DNA of 64,000 nt from Chroococcidiopsis sp. CCMEE 29 (GTDB lineage Bacteria > Cyanobacteriota > Cyanobacteriia > Cyanobacteriales > Chroococcidiopsidaceae). The translations under genes and the position numbers were made by a program. The stretch is taken from assembly GCF_023558375.1 (NCBI RefSeq), contig NZ_CP083762.1:150273-214272 (forward strand). The letters run 5' to 3'. The notes below the pieces were generated by a model. It had not been told where the DNA came from and ran no database searches. It worked only from the letters and a program-made list of their open reading frames with translations. This document shows positions 24,916 through 35,230 of this stretch, piece after piece (positions within the stretch are counted from its first letter, which is position 1; each line of letters starts with the position of its first letter).

Positions 24916-25560
24916 CTACAAACTAACAATGCCGCGTTTAACGGCAACAATCACAGCTTGGGTACGATCGCTGACATCTAACTTATTCAAAATCCGATTG
25001 ACATGAGATTTAACAGTGCCTTCACCGATACTCAAAGCAGCCGCAATATCGGCATTACTCATCCCCTGTGCCATTGAGCGGAGTACCGCCAGTTCTCTTT
25101 CACTCAGTTCTGGATTGCTGAGGCGCTGTACTAACTTTGCTCCCACATCGGGCGGGATATACTGCTGACCCCGATGAACGGTACGAATAGCATTCAAAAG
25201 CTCGTCAGGTTCAGTTTCTTTCAACAGGTATCCTTTTGCGCCTGCCTGCAATCCCCGATAGATATCTTCGTCACTGTCATACGTGGTCAGGACAATAATT
25301 CGAGCAGATTTAGCGATCGCACAAATTGCACCGATGGCGGCAACTCCTTCCACTTCAGGCATTCGCAGATCCATGAGCGTGACATCCGGTTGGTGTTCCC
25401 CAAATAGCGTGATCGCTTGTTCCCCATTCTCCGCTTGGGCAACCACCTGCATATCTGAGTCACGGTCAATAATCGTGGCTAATCCTTGCCGAAAAATCGC
25501 ATGATCGTCTGCAATCAGAACCCGAATTGTTGTGGCTTGGCTCATCGTGATGCTACTCAA
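24916..25560 (-). CDS. NarL/LuxR-type response regulator (copy 1)
   Basis: This 214-residue protein has a receiver domain (IRVLIADDHAIFRQGL, phospho-acceptor Asp in VTLMDLRMPEVEG, Thr/Lys in VLTTYDSDED and GYLLKETEP). The LuxR-type HTH reads LSERELAVLRSMAQGMSNADIAAALSIGEGTVKSHVNRIL. Its start overlaps the stop of the giant kinase by 4 bp, so the two are coupled as a cognate pair. It probably controls nearby genes such as the enzyme cluster downstream. The paralogue at 44322-44978 is highly similar. Confidence 0.93.
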   Translation of the reverse strand: MSSITMSQATTIRVLIADDHAIFRQGLATIIDRDSDMQVVAQAENGEQAITLFGEHQPDVTLMDLRMPEVEGVAAIGAICAIAKSARIIVLTTYDSDEDIYRGLQAGAKGYLLKETEPDELLNAIRTVHRGQQYIPPDVGAKLVQRLSNPELSERELAVLRSMAQGMSNADIAAALSIGEGTVKSHVNRILNKLDVSDRTQAVIVAVKRGIVSL

Positions 25561-28500
25561 GGGTTGACAGTGACAACAATCTCTGTTCCTTGTCCAGGTT
25601 GGCTCCGAATCGTGAGTTGTGCGCCGATGCGCTCTGCCCGTTCGCTCATGCCGAGTAAGCCAAAACCCTCAGAGGATGGAATGCTCCCAACTCCAAAGCC
25701 CTGCCCATTGTCTTTTACGCGCAAGCAAACTTGATCGAGATCGTAGACCAGTTCTACTCGGATTTCGTCAGCATCGGCGTGTCTAGTAGCATTCGTTAAT
25801 GCTTCCTGCCCAATCCGCAGGAGGTTACTCTCGACTTCAGTCGGTAGAGCATACACTGCACCCTTAATCTCATCATATAAAGTGGTATCAGTTACGGTAG
25901 CTCTGGTTTGAGCGACGAGACGATGGAGAGCGCTTTGTAAACTGCCCTCCTCCAAAAGCTGAGGACGGAGCGCAACGACCGATCGCCGCGCTTCAACCAG
26001 TCCAGTTCGTGCCAATTCTTTGATCAGGTCTAGGTGTGCCCCAGTTGCTTCTAAATCATCCGTTAGCACCTGGTTTGCCGCTCCTACCTGAGCCAGAATG
26101 CCTGTAAACGCCTGAGCGAGTGTATCATGAATTTCGCGTGCCATGCGGTTACGTTCTTCCAAAATCGAGGCTGCTTCTGCTTGCTTTTGCAGCGTAATAT
26201 CTCGCGCCAGCCAAATTACCTGTTCGTGCCGAATCGGGGCAATGCGAGCCGAAAACCAGATCTCTCGTCCAGCGATCCACAGACTGTATTCAACGGTGAG
26301 TATCTGTTGGGTTTTCACCACCTGCTGAATATAACTCAGGAATTCATCAGCTTGTTCCTTGGCATAAAGTTGATGCAGTGTTTTACCAATACCCTCCTCC
26401 CTACATAACAACTCTCCATAGGATGGATTCCCTTTGATTGCACAGACCAATTGCCCTTCAGTGGTGAAGATGAAAAGCGGATCGGGAATGGCTGAAACGA
26501 GCGCTCGCAGTTCTGCTTCAGAGGCTTGCAGCGCAACTTCTGCCTGTTTGCGATCGCTAATGTCTGTAATCAGACCATACGTCCCTTTTACTTGACCACC
26601 GGAGCCAAAGTCGGGGATGAAGGTAGCATTGATGTAGTTTTTGCCAAACGGGTAAGGAATTTCTGCCTCGTAAGCGATCGTCTGCCCTGCCAACACTCGC
26701 TTGATGTGTGGTTCAGTAATCTGATAAGCCGCCTCACCAATAAGTTCACGAACAGACTTGCCCAGAATTTCATCTTGACTACAGTTAAACCAAACTTCAT
26801 AACCCCGATTAACAAATTGATAACGCTCATTTATGTCGATATAGCTAATCAGGACAGGTAGAGCGTCGGTAATCAGCCGCAATTCTTGTTCTCGATGGCG
26901 CAGTGCGGCTTCGCTTGCCTGTAAAGCAGCCGTTCGTTGGGCAACTTGTTGCTCTAAAGTACGGTTGTAGTCCGCTAGCAGTTCCTCTGCTTGTTTGCGC
27001 TCGGTAATGTCTTGAAAAGTGGCGATCGCATAAGCCACATCACCCTGTTCATCAAAAACGGGTGTTCCCCATACCTCTACTGGAGTCGCTACATTGTTTC
27101 GACGAATTTCCATATCATTAATCATCGTGCGATCACCACTCAATGCCCGAACAACTGGCATTTTCTCAATGGGATAGGGTTGATCTGTTCCCGCTAAATA
27201 AATTTGATAAACTTCTGCAAATTGATCCGGTGTCACAGCAGGATCAATCCCTTTACCCAATAGCTGAACTGACCTTTGATTGGAGTAGCAAGGGCGACCT
27301 GTTGCATCAACCACTCCAATTCCCACTGGCACCGCTTCAAAAAATTGCGTCAATTCATTTTTGCTGGCGTGTAGCTGTGCGTAGAGTTTGGCATTTTCGA
27401 TAGCGATCGCTGCCTGGGTGGATAATAGATTCAAGACTTGCGTTCTTTCGGTTGTAAATGCCCCAACTGCTAATTGATTTTCTAGATACAACACGCCAAC
27501 CAGCTTAGCTTGATTGAGCAGTGGCAAACAGAAAATAGATTTGGTTTGGTGCTGTTGAATGTATGGATCGTTGATAAAAATACCTTCACGAGTCGCATCA
27601 TTTAAAATGACAGATTCATGAGTGCGGATAACACAATTAATAATTGTTTCGGGTAAGCGATTTGCGGTTGGGAGCGATTGCAGCAATTGTGTAGCATAAA
27701 TATTCTCACCATCTACATAACTTAATTCACCTGACGCTTCAATTGCCCATTCTCCTGCGTTTTCTAAAATCAAGTATCCGGTTTGTGCGCCAGCGTTCTG
27801 AATTAGAACCTGCATTAAGGAACGAAGCAACTGCTCTAGTTCAATTTCACGAGAAATTGCCTGGGATGCTTTCAGTACCGCCGCCAAATCTAAAGCGATG
27901 GGTGAGTTATTAGATGTGGTTCCAGAAGTGGTAGGAACTGACGTGGGGTATGCCCTAGAAGACTGAGGAAAGAACTGCCCATAGCGACTTTCTATATCTT
28001 TAACCTTTGCTTTTGCGCCCCAGCGTTCATAGCAGTAGTGGGCTTCTTTCATGTAGGTTTGGGCAAATTTTTCCCGACCTCGCGCCAGATAATGTTTAGC
28101 CGCTAATTCATAAGCTAATGCTTCTTCTTGGATAAACTCATGCTCAGAAGCACCTGATATAGCGCGTTCGTAAAACTCTTCAGCCTCAAAAAATTGCCCT
28201 AAGACTCGCGCTTTTTCTGCCTCGACCAGATGAAATTTATGTAGATAATTCATGGGGGCGTGTTCTGCCCATTTTTGCATCTTTTCTTGGTTGGTGTTTA
28301 CACAACTTAGCATCGCTTCTTTTTGGGAGCTTGAAGCCTCAACCCATAGGCTCAAAAGTACCAAAGAATCGTAGAAACAGAGTAAAGGTACAGCCATGAT
28401 TGCTGTTACTTCTTCTGAATACTGCCTTGCTAAAACAGCAGTTTGTGCAGCTTGATGATACTCCCCAAATAGATAACACAGTATAACTTTGTTTAAATAA

Positions 28501-31500
28501 AAGTAGTGAATTTCAAATCTGTCTTTAACTGCAATAGCGTATTTTGATATCGCTTGCTCTTCGTCATAAACACTACCAATTAAACAGCTGGGATTTTCAG
28601 ACTTACTTAACAGATTAATGATTGCCTGCCACAACATTGCAGTCCAGTTAGAAGGATTTTTCCGTCTGATTTGTCCGATCGCTTTGCTATAGCTTGCCGT
28701 TTTTTGTTCCAATTGGGTGAGTGACTCACCGACAAAAAACGAGTGATAACATACATTACATGCAGCATAGCCAGCAAATTCAAAGTCTCCGGTTTCCACT
28801 CCGTTTTGATAAGCCTCAACCAGCATTGGTATTGTGTTCCTAAGATGTATTTTCCAATGCATGACTAGAAGACTCGACACCATTAATGCTTTAGCATTCC
28901 CTTTTTTGGTATTCAATCGTTCTGCCAAGCCCAGAGCCAATTTGCCAAATTTATAACCTCGTTCAATGTCTTGAACAACTCCACATAGAACATGTCCGTA
29001 AGTGGCATAACCGTGTGGTGACCAAGTAGCATTGCCGTAGTTGATCGATAAATTCACCATTTTGCACGCAATCAGCATCATCAGTGCTGGTGATACCATA
29101 AATGCAGCAGCCACGATATTCGTCAGGATAGACATTGCTGCCAGCGGTTCTGGTGCGGTCATCTTTGGCAGATCAATCAAGTCTTCAATTTCTCGTCCAG
29201 CGAGTAGTGTAGCTGTTTCCTCCAATCCGCTTTGAACATCTAGCTGACTTGGATTGTCTGGTAAGTCTACTCCCAGAAGCTTTAACACTTCCAGTCCAGT
29301 TTTAAGTGCTTCTTTTGGGTTGCCCTGTGACAAACATCCTTGAATTCTGCTATCGTAAACCTGCACTTTGTCAAGCACTGTCTTCGCGCGATCGAGTACC
29401 ACTTCTACGAATTGTTCCATCTCACTAAAGCGACCGTGAAGATATGCCGCTTCTGCTGCCTCTGAGTACAGCGCCAAGGTGAGGTCATACTCGTGCCAAC
29501 TCTCTGAATTGAGGAGTTTAAGCCCTATATTGAAATACTGAAGCGCTGCTTCATAAGCGGTTGCTGATTTGGCTTTCTGACCTGCGATTAAATTTAATTT
29601 TGTAATTTCAGTTCGTGATGCGCGATCGCTGACCAACTCAATTCCATAATTAAGATGATCGACAATTTCAAACAGTCGTTTCGATCGCTGCTCTGGTGAA
29701 GTTTTTTCGAGTAAATTGCGACCAATTTGGAGATGAACGACTTGTTTTTGAGATTCATCAATTAAAGCATAAGCAGCTTGCTGTACGCGATCGTGCAAAA
29801 ACTTATAGTCTTGAACTAACAAGTTTTCGTCTAATTCAGATACAGGTTGAATGAATCCAGCTTGAATGGCTGCTAGTAAATTTAGAGAAATTGCTGGCGG
29901 CGATTTTTCACAAACAAGTGCGAGAGTATCTAGCTCGAATTCTGCTCCGATACAAGCGGCTAAACGGAGAATTTGCTGTGTTTCTTGTGGCAGATTCTTT
30001 AACTGGAGCAGCAGCAACTCCACCACATTATCAGTTATATCTTGGGCTTCAATCTGGGCAATGTCCCACTGCCAGCATAAGCGATCTGCATCAAAAGTCA
30101 GCAGATTTTCGCTATACAGCATTCGCAAAAATTCACTGACAAAGAAAGGATTGCCCTCGGTTTTACGTAACACTAATTGAGTTAGGGGACGCACGGTGTC
30201 AACATTGCGATCTAGCGTCTCGGCAATCAATTGACTCAACGATTCCAACGTTAAGGGTGCTAAGGTAATCTCCTGAAGCACTGCTCCTTGTTTTTGCAGT
30301 TTCTCCAGCGTCAATCTTAGTGAATGCGTTGGAGTCACTTCATTATCTCGATAGGCTCCAATCAAAAATAGATATTGGGCTTGCTTGTCGAGTAATATTA
30401 ACTCGATTAACTTGAGTGTAGCTGAGTCGATCCACTGTAAATCGTCTAAGAAGATGACCAAGGGATGTTCTTTTGAGCAAAACACCCGCACAAAATTTTG
30501 AAAGACGAGATGGAAGCGATTTTGAGCTTCAGTTGCTCCAACTTCCGCTACGGGTGGCTGCTTGCCAATAATTAGCTCAACTTCAGGGATAACATCAACG
30601 ATCAGTTGTCCGTTGTTTCCCAATGCTGCGAGCAAACGCGATCGCCACTGTTGTATTTGCTCATCTGGTTCCCCCAGTAGTTGCTGCACTAGTTTTTTTA
30701 GGGCATCGGCGATCGCGCTGTAGGGAATATTGCGATCGAATTGGTCAAACTTACCCCAAATAAAATAGCCTCGCTTTGCCGTGATGGGTTGGTAGAGTTC
30801 CTGCACCAATGCTGATTTGCCAATGCCAGCGTAACCAGAGACTAGCATCATCTCGACGTTGAATTGAGCATTTTCTTCATTCCCCCTTTCGACTACTCTG
30901 TCAAACGCCGCTAATAATGCTCCAATCTCTGCTTCTCGTCCATATAGTTTTTGGGGAATGTGAAACTGCTCGGAAATATCTTGAAGACCTAATTGGATGC
31001 GATCGATTTGACCGCTTTGGGCAAATTGGCGATCGCAAGTTTCTAAATCCGCCTTAATTCCCCAAGCACTTTGATAGCGATCCTCCGCATTTTTCGCCAT
31101 CAGTTTCACAATAATATCTGAAACTGCTTTAGGAATCGTAGAATTCAGTTCGTGCGGGGGAATAGGCGGTTTGGCTATATGACAATGGACTAGCTCCAAG
31201 ATGTCTGTTGTAGGGAAAGGTAGCTGTCCGGTGAGCAGTTGGTAGAACGTCACACCGAGCGAGTAAAAATCGGTACGGTAATCGAGCATCCGATTCATCC
31301 GCCCCGTTTGCTCAGGAGAAATGTAGGCAAGCGTACCTTCTAATACATGAGGACTTTTGAAGGTTGGATTGGTGCGGTTAAACTGGGTGGCAATGCCGAA
31401 ATCAATGATTTTCACCACGCCCGTATCTGGATTGAAGACGATATTGCCAGGATTGATATCTTTGTGGATGATATTAGCATTATGAATTCTGCCCAGAATC

Positions 31501-31856
31501 TCTGTAATGTCAATAGCTAATCTGAAGAAATTAGATAAGGGCATGGGGCAGAATTCTTCTTTTCGCTGCCGCATCCATCTTTCGATAGATTCTCCACCAA
31601 AATCTTCTAAAATAATAGCGAGGCTGCGTTGATAGTCTTGCTGGCTGTATGCTTTGACAACTCCTGGGAGATGTAGGGAGCGGGTAATTTCATATTCCTG
31701 TCTGTAGCGGGTTAATTCTTGGGGAGAGGGGTAATCTTGCTTGAGCAGTTTGACGACGATCGCCCGCTCGTCTTGCTCTCTGATGCCCCGATACACAACA
31801 GATGCCGAACTCTCATAGATTTTGCTATGGATGGCAACTCCAGGTAGGGTAATCAT
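25557..31856 (-). CDS. Hybrid Ser/Thr kinase - AAA ATPase - GAF/PAS - histidine kinase
   Basis: This is a 2099-residue multi-kinase. Residues ~10-270 are a protein kinase domain (IIHKDINPGNIVFN and KIIDFGIA; EGTLAYISPEQTGRMNR). Residues ~315-600 are an AAA ATPase with Walker A SGYAGIGKSALVQ and Walker B LVIFLDDLQWID. A long TPR-like helical region follows to about 1280. Then come a GAF domain (~1330-1480), three PAS domains and a HisKA_3/HATPase_c module with the phospho-His in MAREIHDTLAQAF and the G-boxes DNGQGFG and GFGLLGMSERAERIG. The type is known in Nostoc as HstK-like kinases. It passes signals to the coupled NarL regulator. Confidence 0.93.
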   Translation of the reverse strand: MITLPGVAIHSKIYESSASVVYRGIREQDERAIVVKLLKQDYPSPQELTRYRQEYEITRSLHLPGVVKAYSQQDYQRSLAIILEDFGGESIERWMRQRKEEFCPMPLSNFFRLAIDITEILGRIHNANIIHKDINPGNIVFNPDTGVVKIIDFGIATQFNRTNPTFKSPHVLEGTLAYISPEQTGRMNRMLDYRTDFYSLGVTFYQLLTGQLPFPTTDILELVHCHIAKPPIPPHELNSTIPKAVSDIIVKLMAKNAEDRYQSAWGIKADLETCDRQFAQSGQIDRIQLGLQDISEQFHIPQKLYGREAEIGALLAAFDRVVERGNEENAQFNVEMMLVSGYAGIGKSALVQELYQPITAKRGYFIWGKFDQFDRNIPYSAIADALKKLVQQLLGEPDEQIQQWRSRLLAALGNNGQLIVDVIPEVELIIGKQPPVAEVGATEAQNRFHLVFQNFVRVFCSKEHPLVIFLDDLQWIDSATLKLIELILLDKQAQYLFLIGAYRDNEVTPTHSLRLTLEKLQKQGAVLQEITLAPLTLESLSQLIAETLDRNVDTVRPLTQLVLRKTEGNPFFVSEFLRMLYSENLLTFDADRLCWQWDIAQIEAQDITDNVVELLLLQLKNLPQETQQILRLAACIGAEFELDTLALVCEKSPPAISLNLLAAIQAGFIQPVSELDENLLVQDYKFLHDRVQQAAYALIDESQKQVVHLQIGRNLLEKTSPEQRSKRLFEIVDHLNYGIELVSDRASRTEITKLNLIAGQKAKSATAYEAALQYFNIGLKLLNSESWHEYDLTLALYSEAAEAAYLHGRFSEMEQFVEVVLDRAKTVLDKVQVYDSRIQGCLSQGNPKEALKTGLEVLKLLGVDLPDNPSQLDVQSGLEETATLLAGREIEDLIDLPKMTAPEPLAAMSILTNIVAAAFMVSPALMMLIACKMVNLSINYGNATWSPHGYATYGHVLCGVVQDIERGYKFGKLALGLAERLNTKKGNAKALMVSSLLVMHWKIHLRNTIPMLVEAYQNGVETGDFEFAGYAACNVCYHSFFVGESLTQLEQKTASYSKAIGQIRRKNPSNWTAMLWQAIINLLSKSENPSCLIGSVYDEEQAISKYAIAVKDRFEIHYFYLNKVILCYLFGEYHQAAQTAVLARQYSEEVTAIMAVPLLCFYDSLVLLSLWVEASSSQKEAMLSCVNTNQEKMQKWAEHAPMNYLHKFHLVEAEKARVLGQFFEAEEFYERAISGASEHEFIQEEALAYELAAKHYLARGREKFAQTYMKEAHYCYERWGAKAKVKDIESRYGQFFPQSSRAYPTSVPTTSGTTSNNSPIALDLAAVLKASQAISREIELEQLLRSLMQVLIQNAGAQTGYLILENAGEWAIEASGELSYVDGENIYATQLLQSLPTANRLPETIINCVIRTHESVILNDATREGIFINDPYIQQHQTKSIFCLPLLNQAKLVGVLYLENQLAVGAFTTERTQVLNLLSTQAAIAIENAKLYAQLHASKNELTQFFEAVPVGIGVVDATGRPCYSNQRSVQLLGKGIDPAVTPDQFAEVYQIYLAGTDQPYPIEKMPVVRALSGDRTMINDMEIRRNNVATPVEVWGTPVFDEQGDVAYAIATFQDITERKQAEELLADYNRTLEQQVAQRTAALQASEAALRHREQELRLITDALPVLISYIDINERYQFVNRGYEVWFNCSQDEILGKSVRELIGEAAYQITEPHIKRVLAGQTIAYEAEIPYPFGKNYINATFIPDFGSGGQVKGTYGLITDISDRKQAEVALQASEAELRALVSAIPDPLFIFTTEGQLVCAIKGNPSYGELLCREEGIGKTLHQLYAKEQADEFLSYIQQVVKTQQILTVEYSLWIAGREIWFSARIAPIRHEQVIWLARDITLQKQAEAASILEERNRMAREIHDTLAQAFTGILAQVGAANQVLTDDLEATGAHLDLIKELARTGLVEARRSVVALRPQLLEEGSLQSALHRLVAQTRATVTDTTLYDEIKGAVYALPTEVESNLLRIGQEALTNATRHADADEIRVELVYDLDQVCLRVKDNGQGFGVGSIPSSEGFGLLGMSERAERIGAQLTIRSQPGQGTEIVVTVNP

Positions 31857-31983
31857 ACAGCTCTCTCCCGATGAGTGTCATCAGCTATATCATAAAATAT
31901 ATTGGGTAGTGTTTTAGATTTGTTAAAAAGCGAGTTGAAAAAGGTAGATAAAGGTTAAAGTTTAATCAGTAGCTTGACGAAGA

Positions 31984-32328
31984 ATGATGACTGTTTGGCT
32001 AGCCATTCACTGTCCCCATTGCCAAAGTACGGATGTGAAGAAACACGGGACATCTTCCAATGGTAAAAGACGTTATCGTTGCCTCAATCCTGATTGTCCG
32101 TATGAAACCTTCAGTCAAAGTATAGATTACCCAGGCCGGAGACGAGAAGTCAAACAACAAATTGTGGAAATGACCCTCAATGGTAGTGGGGTGAGAGATA
32201 TCGCCCGCGTGTTGCATGTCAGCACAGCTACAGTCATCCAAGAATTAAAAAAAAATTCCCCAATTGCAATGCGTCAATCAGTTGCTGTTGAGCCAACTCC
32301 AACTCGACCAAGTGGAGGTAGTGGTTAA
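31984..32328 (+). CDS. IS1-family InsA protein (copy 3)
   Basis: Identical in sequence to the InsA frame at 5028-5372: zinc ribbon, HTH, then the A-run near 32248 where frameshifting into the InsB frame is expected. Complete identity of both frames between the two IS copies points to transposition very recently in this lineage. Confidence 0.88.
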   Translation: MMTVWLAIHCPHCQSTDVKKHGTSSNGKRRYRCLNPDCPYETFSQSIDYPGRRREVKQQIVEMTLNGSGVRDIARVLHVSTATVIQELKKNSPIAMRQSVAVEPTPTRPSGGSG

Positions 32329-32758
32329 GCAGGCCCAAACAGACGATGAGCCTGGAGTAGACGAATCTGAACTGGATGAGATGTGGAGCTACGTGGGGAA
32401 GAAGACAAATCCTCGATGGTTATGGCATGCTATTGACCGAAAGACAGGGAAAGTACTGGCTTATGTCTTTGGAGGGCGAAAAGATGAAGTTTTCCTTCAA
32501 CTTAAGGCATTATTAGACCCGTTTGGAATCAAACGATATTGCACGGATGGATGGGGAGCCTATGAGCGTCATCTTCCAGTTGAGCTTCATGAGGTAGGGA
32601 AGCGGAAAACCCAGAGGATTGAACGCAAGCATTTGAGGTTGAGAACGAGAATTAAGCGACTAATGCGCAAGACGATTTGCTTTTCCAAGACAGAGTTGAT
32701 GCATGATTTGGTAATTGGGTTGTTTATCAATCGCTATGAATTTGGTCTACCAATTTAG
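32264..32758 (+). CDS. IS1-family InsB catalytic frame (copy 3)
   Basis: Identical to the frame at 4598-5092, with the first Asp region DEMWSYVGKK, the second in CTDGWGAYERH and the Glu-containing RIERKHLRLRTR segment. It is produced by frameshift fusion with InsA. The frame is intact and flanked by complete inverted repeats and a target duplication, so this copy should be able to move. Confidence 0.88.
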   Translation: MQCVNQLLLSQLQLDQVEVVVKQAQTDDEPGVDESELDEMWSYVGKKTNPRWLWHAIDRKTGKVLAYVFGGRKDEVFLQLKALLDPFGIKRYCTDGWGAYERHLPVELHEVGKRKTQRIERKHLRLRTRIKRLMRKTICFSKTELMHDLVIGLFINRYEFGLPI

Positions 32759-33139
32759 CGTAAATTAACAAATCTAAAACACTACCATATATTGTTCGTG
32801 TCTTTTGCCAAACTCCAAAAAATAGAACAATTGGGCAAATTTGCCTGGAGCTGGCTCTGCTAAACGGGTCACCTTCTGGGGGCAAAGCGAGGCAGCGATT
32901 CTACGTTGCTAGATTTTCTCCGATGAGCGCACAATTCATGAAAACGGCTGCTTGCGTCCTAGTTGCAGAAGCTCTGAAGGTACAATTCCGTCTCTAGAAA
33001 AAAAGCCATTTGCAGCATGAGACACTGCATTCAAAATTACTGCCACAAGGCTTGCTGACGCTCATGTGCCACGAGAATCGGTCTAGCAGCACCGACTGGC
33101 GATCGCACATTGATTCAACCGTCCTATCTGCAACTGAGG

Positions 33140-34990
33140 TTATTGAGAAAAAATGAAGGCACTATAGGGTGCAAGCGCAAAACCAGCACTATAAGCCATT
33201 CCATCTTTGGGTAAATATTCAGCACTCACTGGATACCCGCCAAAGTTACTGAAATCGCTGCTGTAGCCACTCCAATCGCTTGAGAAGCGACACCACCATG
33301 TACCCAAACGGGGTAATCCAACTCGGTAAGAATCCCAATAGCGGTTGGAAAAATTCAAAATGATAATGACATCATCACCAGGACCACCTCGATCCCAACG
33401 ATGATAGGCAATCACTTTATTCAAATTGTCAACCACATGAGCGTTGATATGCTGTCCTCTCAGTCCGCGAGTGTTGTTTTCCCAGTTGCGTCGTAGTTGA
33501 CAAAGGCGTTGGTAAAGGTCGTGAATACCGGCAAAGCGTTGTAGTCTATCCCATTCCAAAGGATCGGTGTCGCGAAAATGATCTACCTCTAGAAACTCTT
33601 GACCTTGCCAGAGCATGGGAATACCAGGTGCAGTAAGAACTATTGCTGCTCCTAGGGTAGACCGCTTTTTAGCAACCCAAGACTCAGGATTATTGGGGTC
33701 TACTTGCCTAATGAGCCGAGTTTTACCATTGGCAGTTTCATCATGAGATTCTGTATAAATAACTCGTTTGAAAGCATCACCATTGTTACGAGCATAAAGC
33801 GCATTGGCAATCTCGTTCATGTTCCGATGCTCATCAAAGGGGTTTTCTAGCTCATGCCGGACTTTGTGAACAAACCAATGCCATTCGGCATCCATTCCTG
33901 CACCCCATTGAGAAGTTGGCTTGGTTAACCACCCGTCATTATTCCAGTCTTCAGCAATCAAAATTTTGTGTCTGGGATATTTGAAAAAGTGGTTAACTTC
34001 ATCGCTGATCCAACGCAGCAAATTGAAGCCATCATTGTTCCATCCTTTACCATTGTCAAATCCCCAGATATTAGAGGTGCTATCTAACCTCAACCCATCG
34101 CAGTGGCACTCGGACAGCCAAAACATGGCATTGTCTCGGAGATACTGGCGCACTTCCTGTCTGCCATAATCTGGTTTAGTGTCCCCCCAAGGCGTTGCAC
34201 CACGCGCATCATTATAGAAATAAATACCGCCCCAGCGATCTAAACTCCATCCATCGAAGCGCCACAATCCATCTCCTAAATCACTAGGACCAAAATGGTT
34301 GTAAACACAATCCATGATGACAGCAATATCATGATTATGGGCAGCATTAACAAAATATTTGAAATCATCTAAGTGACCATAAGTGGATTCCAAAGCAAAT
34401 GGAAAAGCGGTATTATATCCCCAGGAAAAATTCGCTGCAAATTCACCAGTGGGCATGATGTTAATGCAGTTAATTCCAAGCTCCCGTAAATAGGGCAATC
34501 TCTCAATTGCTGTAGCTAAAGTTCCAGGTTCTCCATTAGGAGTGTCATTGAATGTTCCTAAGTGCAACTCATAGATCACAAGAGAGTTGTAATCTGGCAT
34601 CCGAAAATTGTCATCAGTCCATTCAAAATCAGAGCGGCTAACAATCCCTTTACCAACTGAACTCGTGACATCTTTGGCATAAGGATCTATTTTCCAGAGA
34701 ACTCGATCCCAATTATTAGTAAGTTGATATCTGTAAAGTTGACCTGGTTTAATGCCTTCTACATCACCTGACCAGTAACCATTTCCCTCTGAAGCCAATT
34801 CTACGAGTCTTTGCGGCTTGTCATTATCCTGATTTTCATGTTCGTAAAAAGCAACACGGACTTGCTTTGCAAATGGAGTCCAAACTCTAAATGCAGTACC
34901 GCCATTAAAAACAGTACTACCCATTCCTTGATGTTTACTTATGACAGGAGTTTGTGCGATACCTGAAAAAGATTGTGGGGTTGAAATCAT
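33140..34990 (-). CDS. GH13-family alpha-glucan enzyme with CBM48 domain
   Basis: This 616-residue protein has an N-terminal CBM48/E-set domain (TAFRVWTPFAKQVRVAFYEHEN). A GH13 (beta/alpha)8 barrel follows with all conserved regions: VIMDCVYNHFGP, DGLRLDSTSNI (nucleophile Asp), KILIAEDWNNDG (acid/base Glu) and VIYTESHDETANGK (transition-state Asp). The C-terminal beta domain contains VIIILNFSNRYW. The architecture fits branching enzyme or trehalohydrolase-like proteins, and I cannot pick between them. There is no signal peptide. An AraC-type operator module (35026-35087) lies upstream. Confidence 0.9.
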   Translation of the reverse strand: MISTPQSFSGIAQTPVISKHQGMGSTVFNGGTAFRVWTPFAKQVRVAFYEHENQDNDKPQRLVELASEGNGYWSGDVEGIKPGQLYRYQLTNNWDRVLWKIDPYAKDVTSSVGKGIVSRSDFEWTDDNFRMPDYNSLVIYELHLGTFNDTPNGEPGTLATAIERLPYLRELGINCINIMPTGEFAANFSWGYNTAFPFALESTYGHLDDFKYFVNAAHNHDIAVIMDCVYNHFGPSDLGDGLWRFDGWSLDRWGGIYFYNDARGATPWGDTKPDYGRQEVRQYLRDNAMFWLSECHCDGLRLDSTSNIWGFDNGKGWNNDGFNLLRWISDEVNHFFKYPRHKILIAEDWNNDGWLTKPTSQWGAGMDAEWHWFVHKVRHELENPFDEHRNMNEIANALYARNNGDAFKRVIYTESHDETANGKTRLIRQVDPNNPESWVAKKRSTLGAAIVLTAPGIPMLWQGQEFLEVDHFRDTDPLEWDRLQRFAGIHDLYQRLCQLRRNWENNTRGLRGQHINAHVVDNLNKVIAYHRWDRGGPGDDVIIILNFSNRYWDSYRVGLPRLGTWWCRFSSDWSGYSSDFSNFGGYPVSAEYLPKDGMAYSAGFALAPYSAFIFSQ

Positions 34991-35025
34991 GGTATTTACT
35001 CCTGGAATATATTCGATCTATCTGA

Positions 35026-35087
35026 AGTGTAGTGAGTTCCAATGCTTGACTGCTTTCAGATTCTTACAACGATCTGTCAGATTCTTA
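35026..35087 (-). promoter_or_regulatory. AraC-type operator/promoter module A
   Basis: On the minus strand two direct half-sites TAAGAATCTGA lie 21 bp apart (35077-35087 and 35056-35066). They are followed by 24 bp including TCAAGCATTGGAA and then a TACACT -10-like box (35026-35031). The same 62-bp arrangement recurs at 40283-40344, 48959-49020 and 49558-49619. Here it stands upstream of the GH13 gene. The first bases of the distal half-site form the stop codon of an AraC-like C-terminal remnant. Confidence 0.75.
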
Positions 35088-35127
35088 TGGTGTTTGCGGA
35101 ACTTGTTTCGGTATCGTTCGGGTTAGG
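35085..35127 (-). pseudogene. AraC-family C-terminal remnant
   Basis: The minus strand reads LTRTIPKQVPQTP and a stop, matching the C-terminus of the AraC gene at 40342 (RFTQMTPKQVRSSP). The stop TAA coincides with the start of the operator half-site, exactly as in the intact copy. It shows that an AraC gene once preceded the GH13 gene as well. It is too short to be functional. Confidence 0.5.
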
Positions 35128-35230
35128 TCGATCGCGATCGCCTTCATAAGTTGTCTCCAATGTTCGATACATGAAAAAAGCATCTCGCCAATAACAACGC
35201 GGGGACGAATGCTAACGTGCGATCGCATCC

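Larger units (their letters stand above)
31905..32786 (+). mobile_element. IS1-family insertion sequence, complete (copy 3), with target duplication
   Basis: It is 882 bp long with inverted repeats GGTAGTGTTTTAGATTTGTT, flanked by an exact 8-bp duplication ATATATTG (31897-31904 and 32787-32794). It is a clean, recent insertion just upstream of the giant kinase gene and may separate it from its promoter. Sequence after the right end (CCAAACTCCA) matches the region upstream of the paralogous kinase at 48214, confirming what the site looked like before insertion. Confidence 0.95.
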
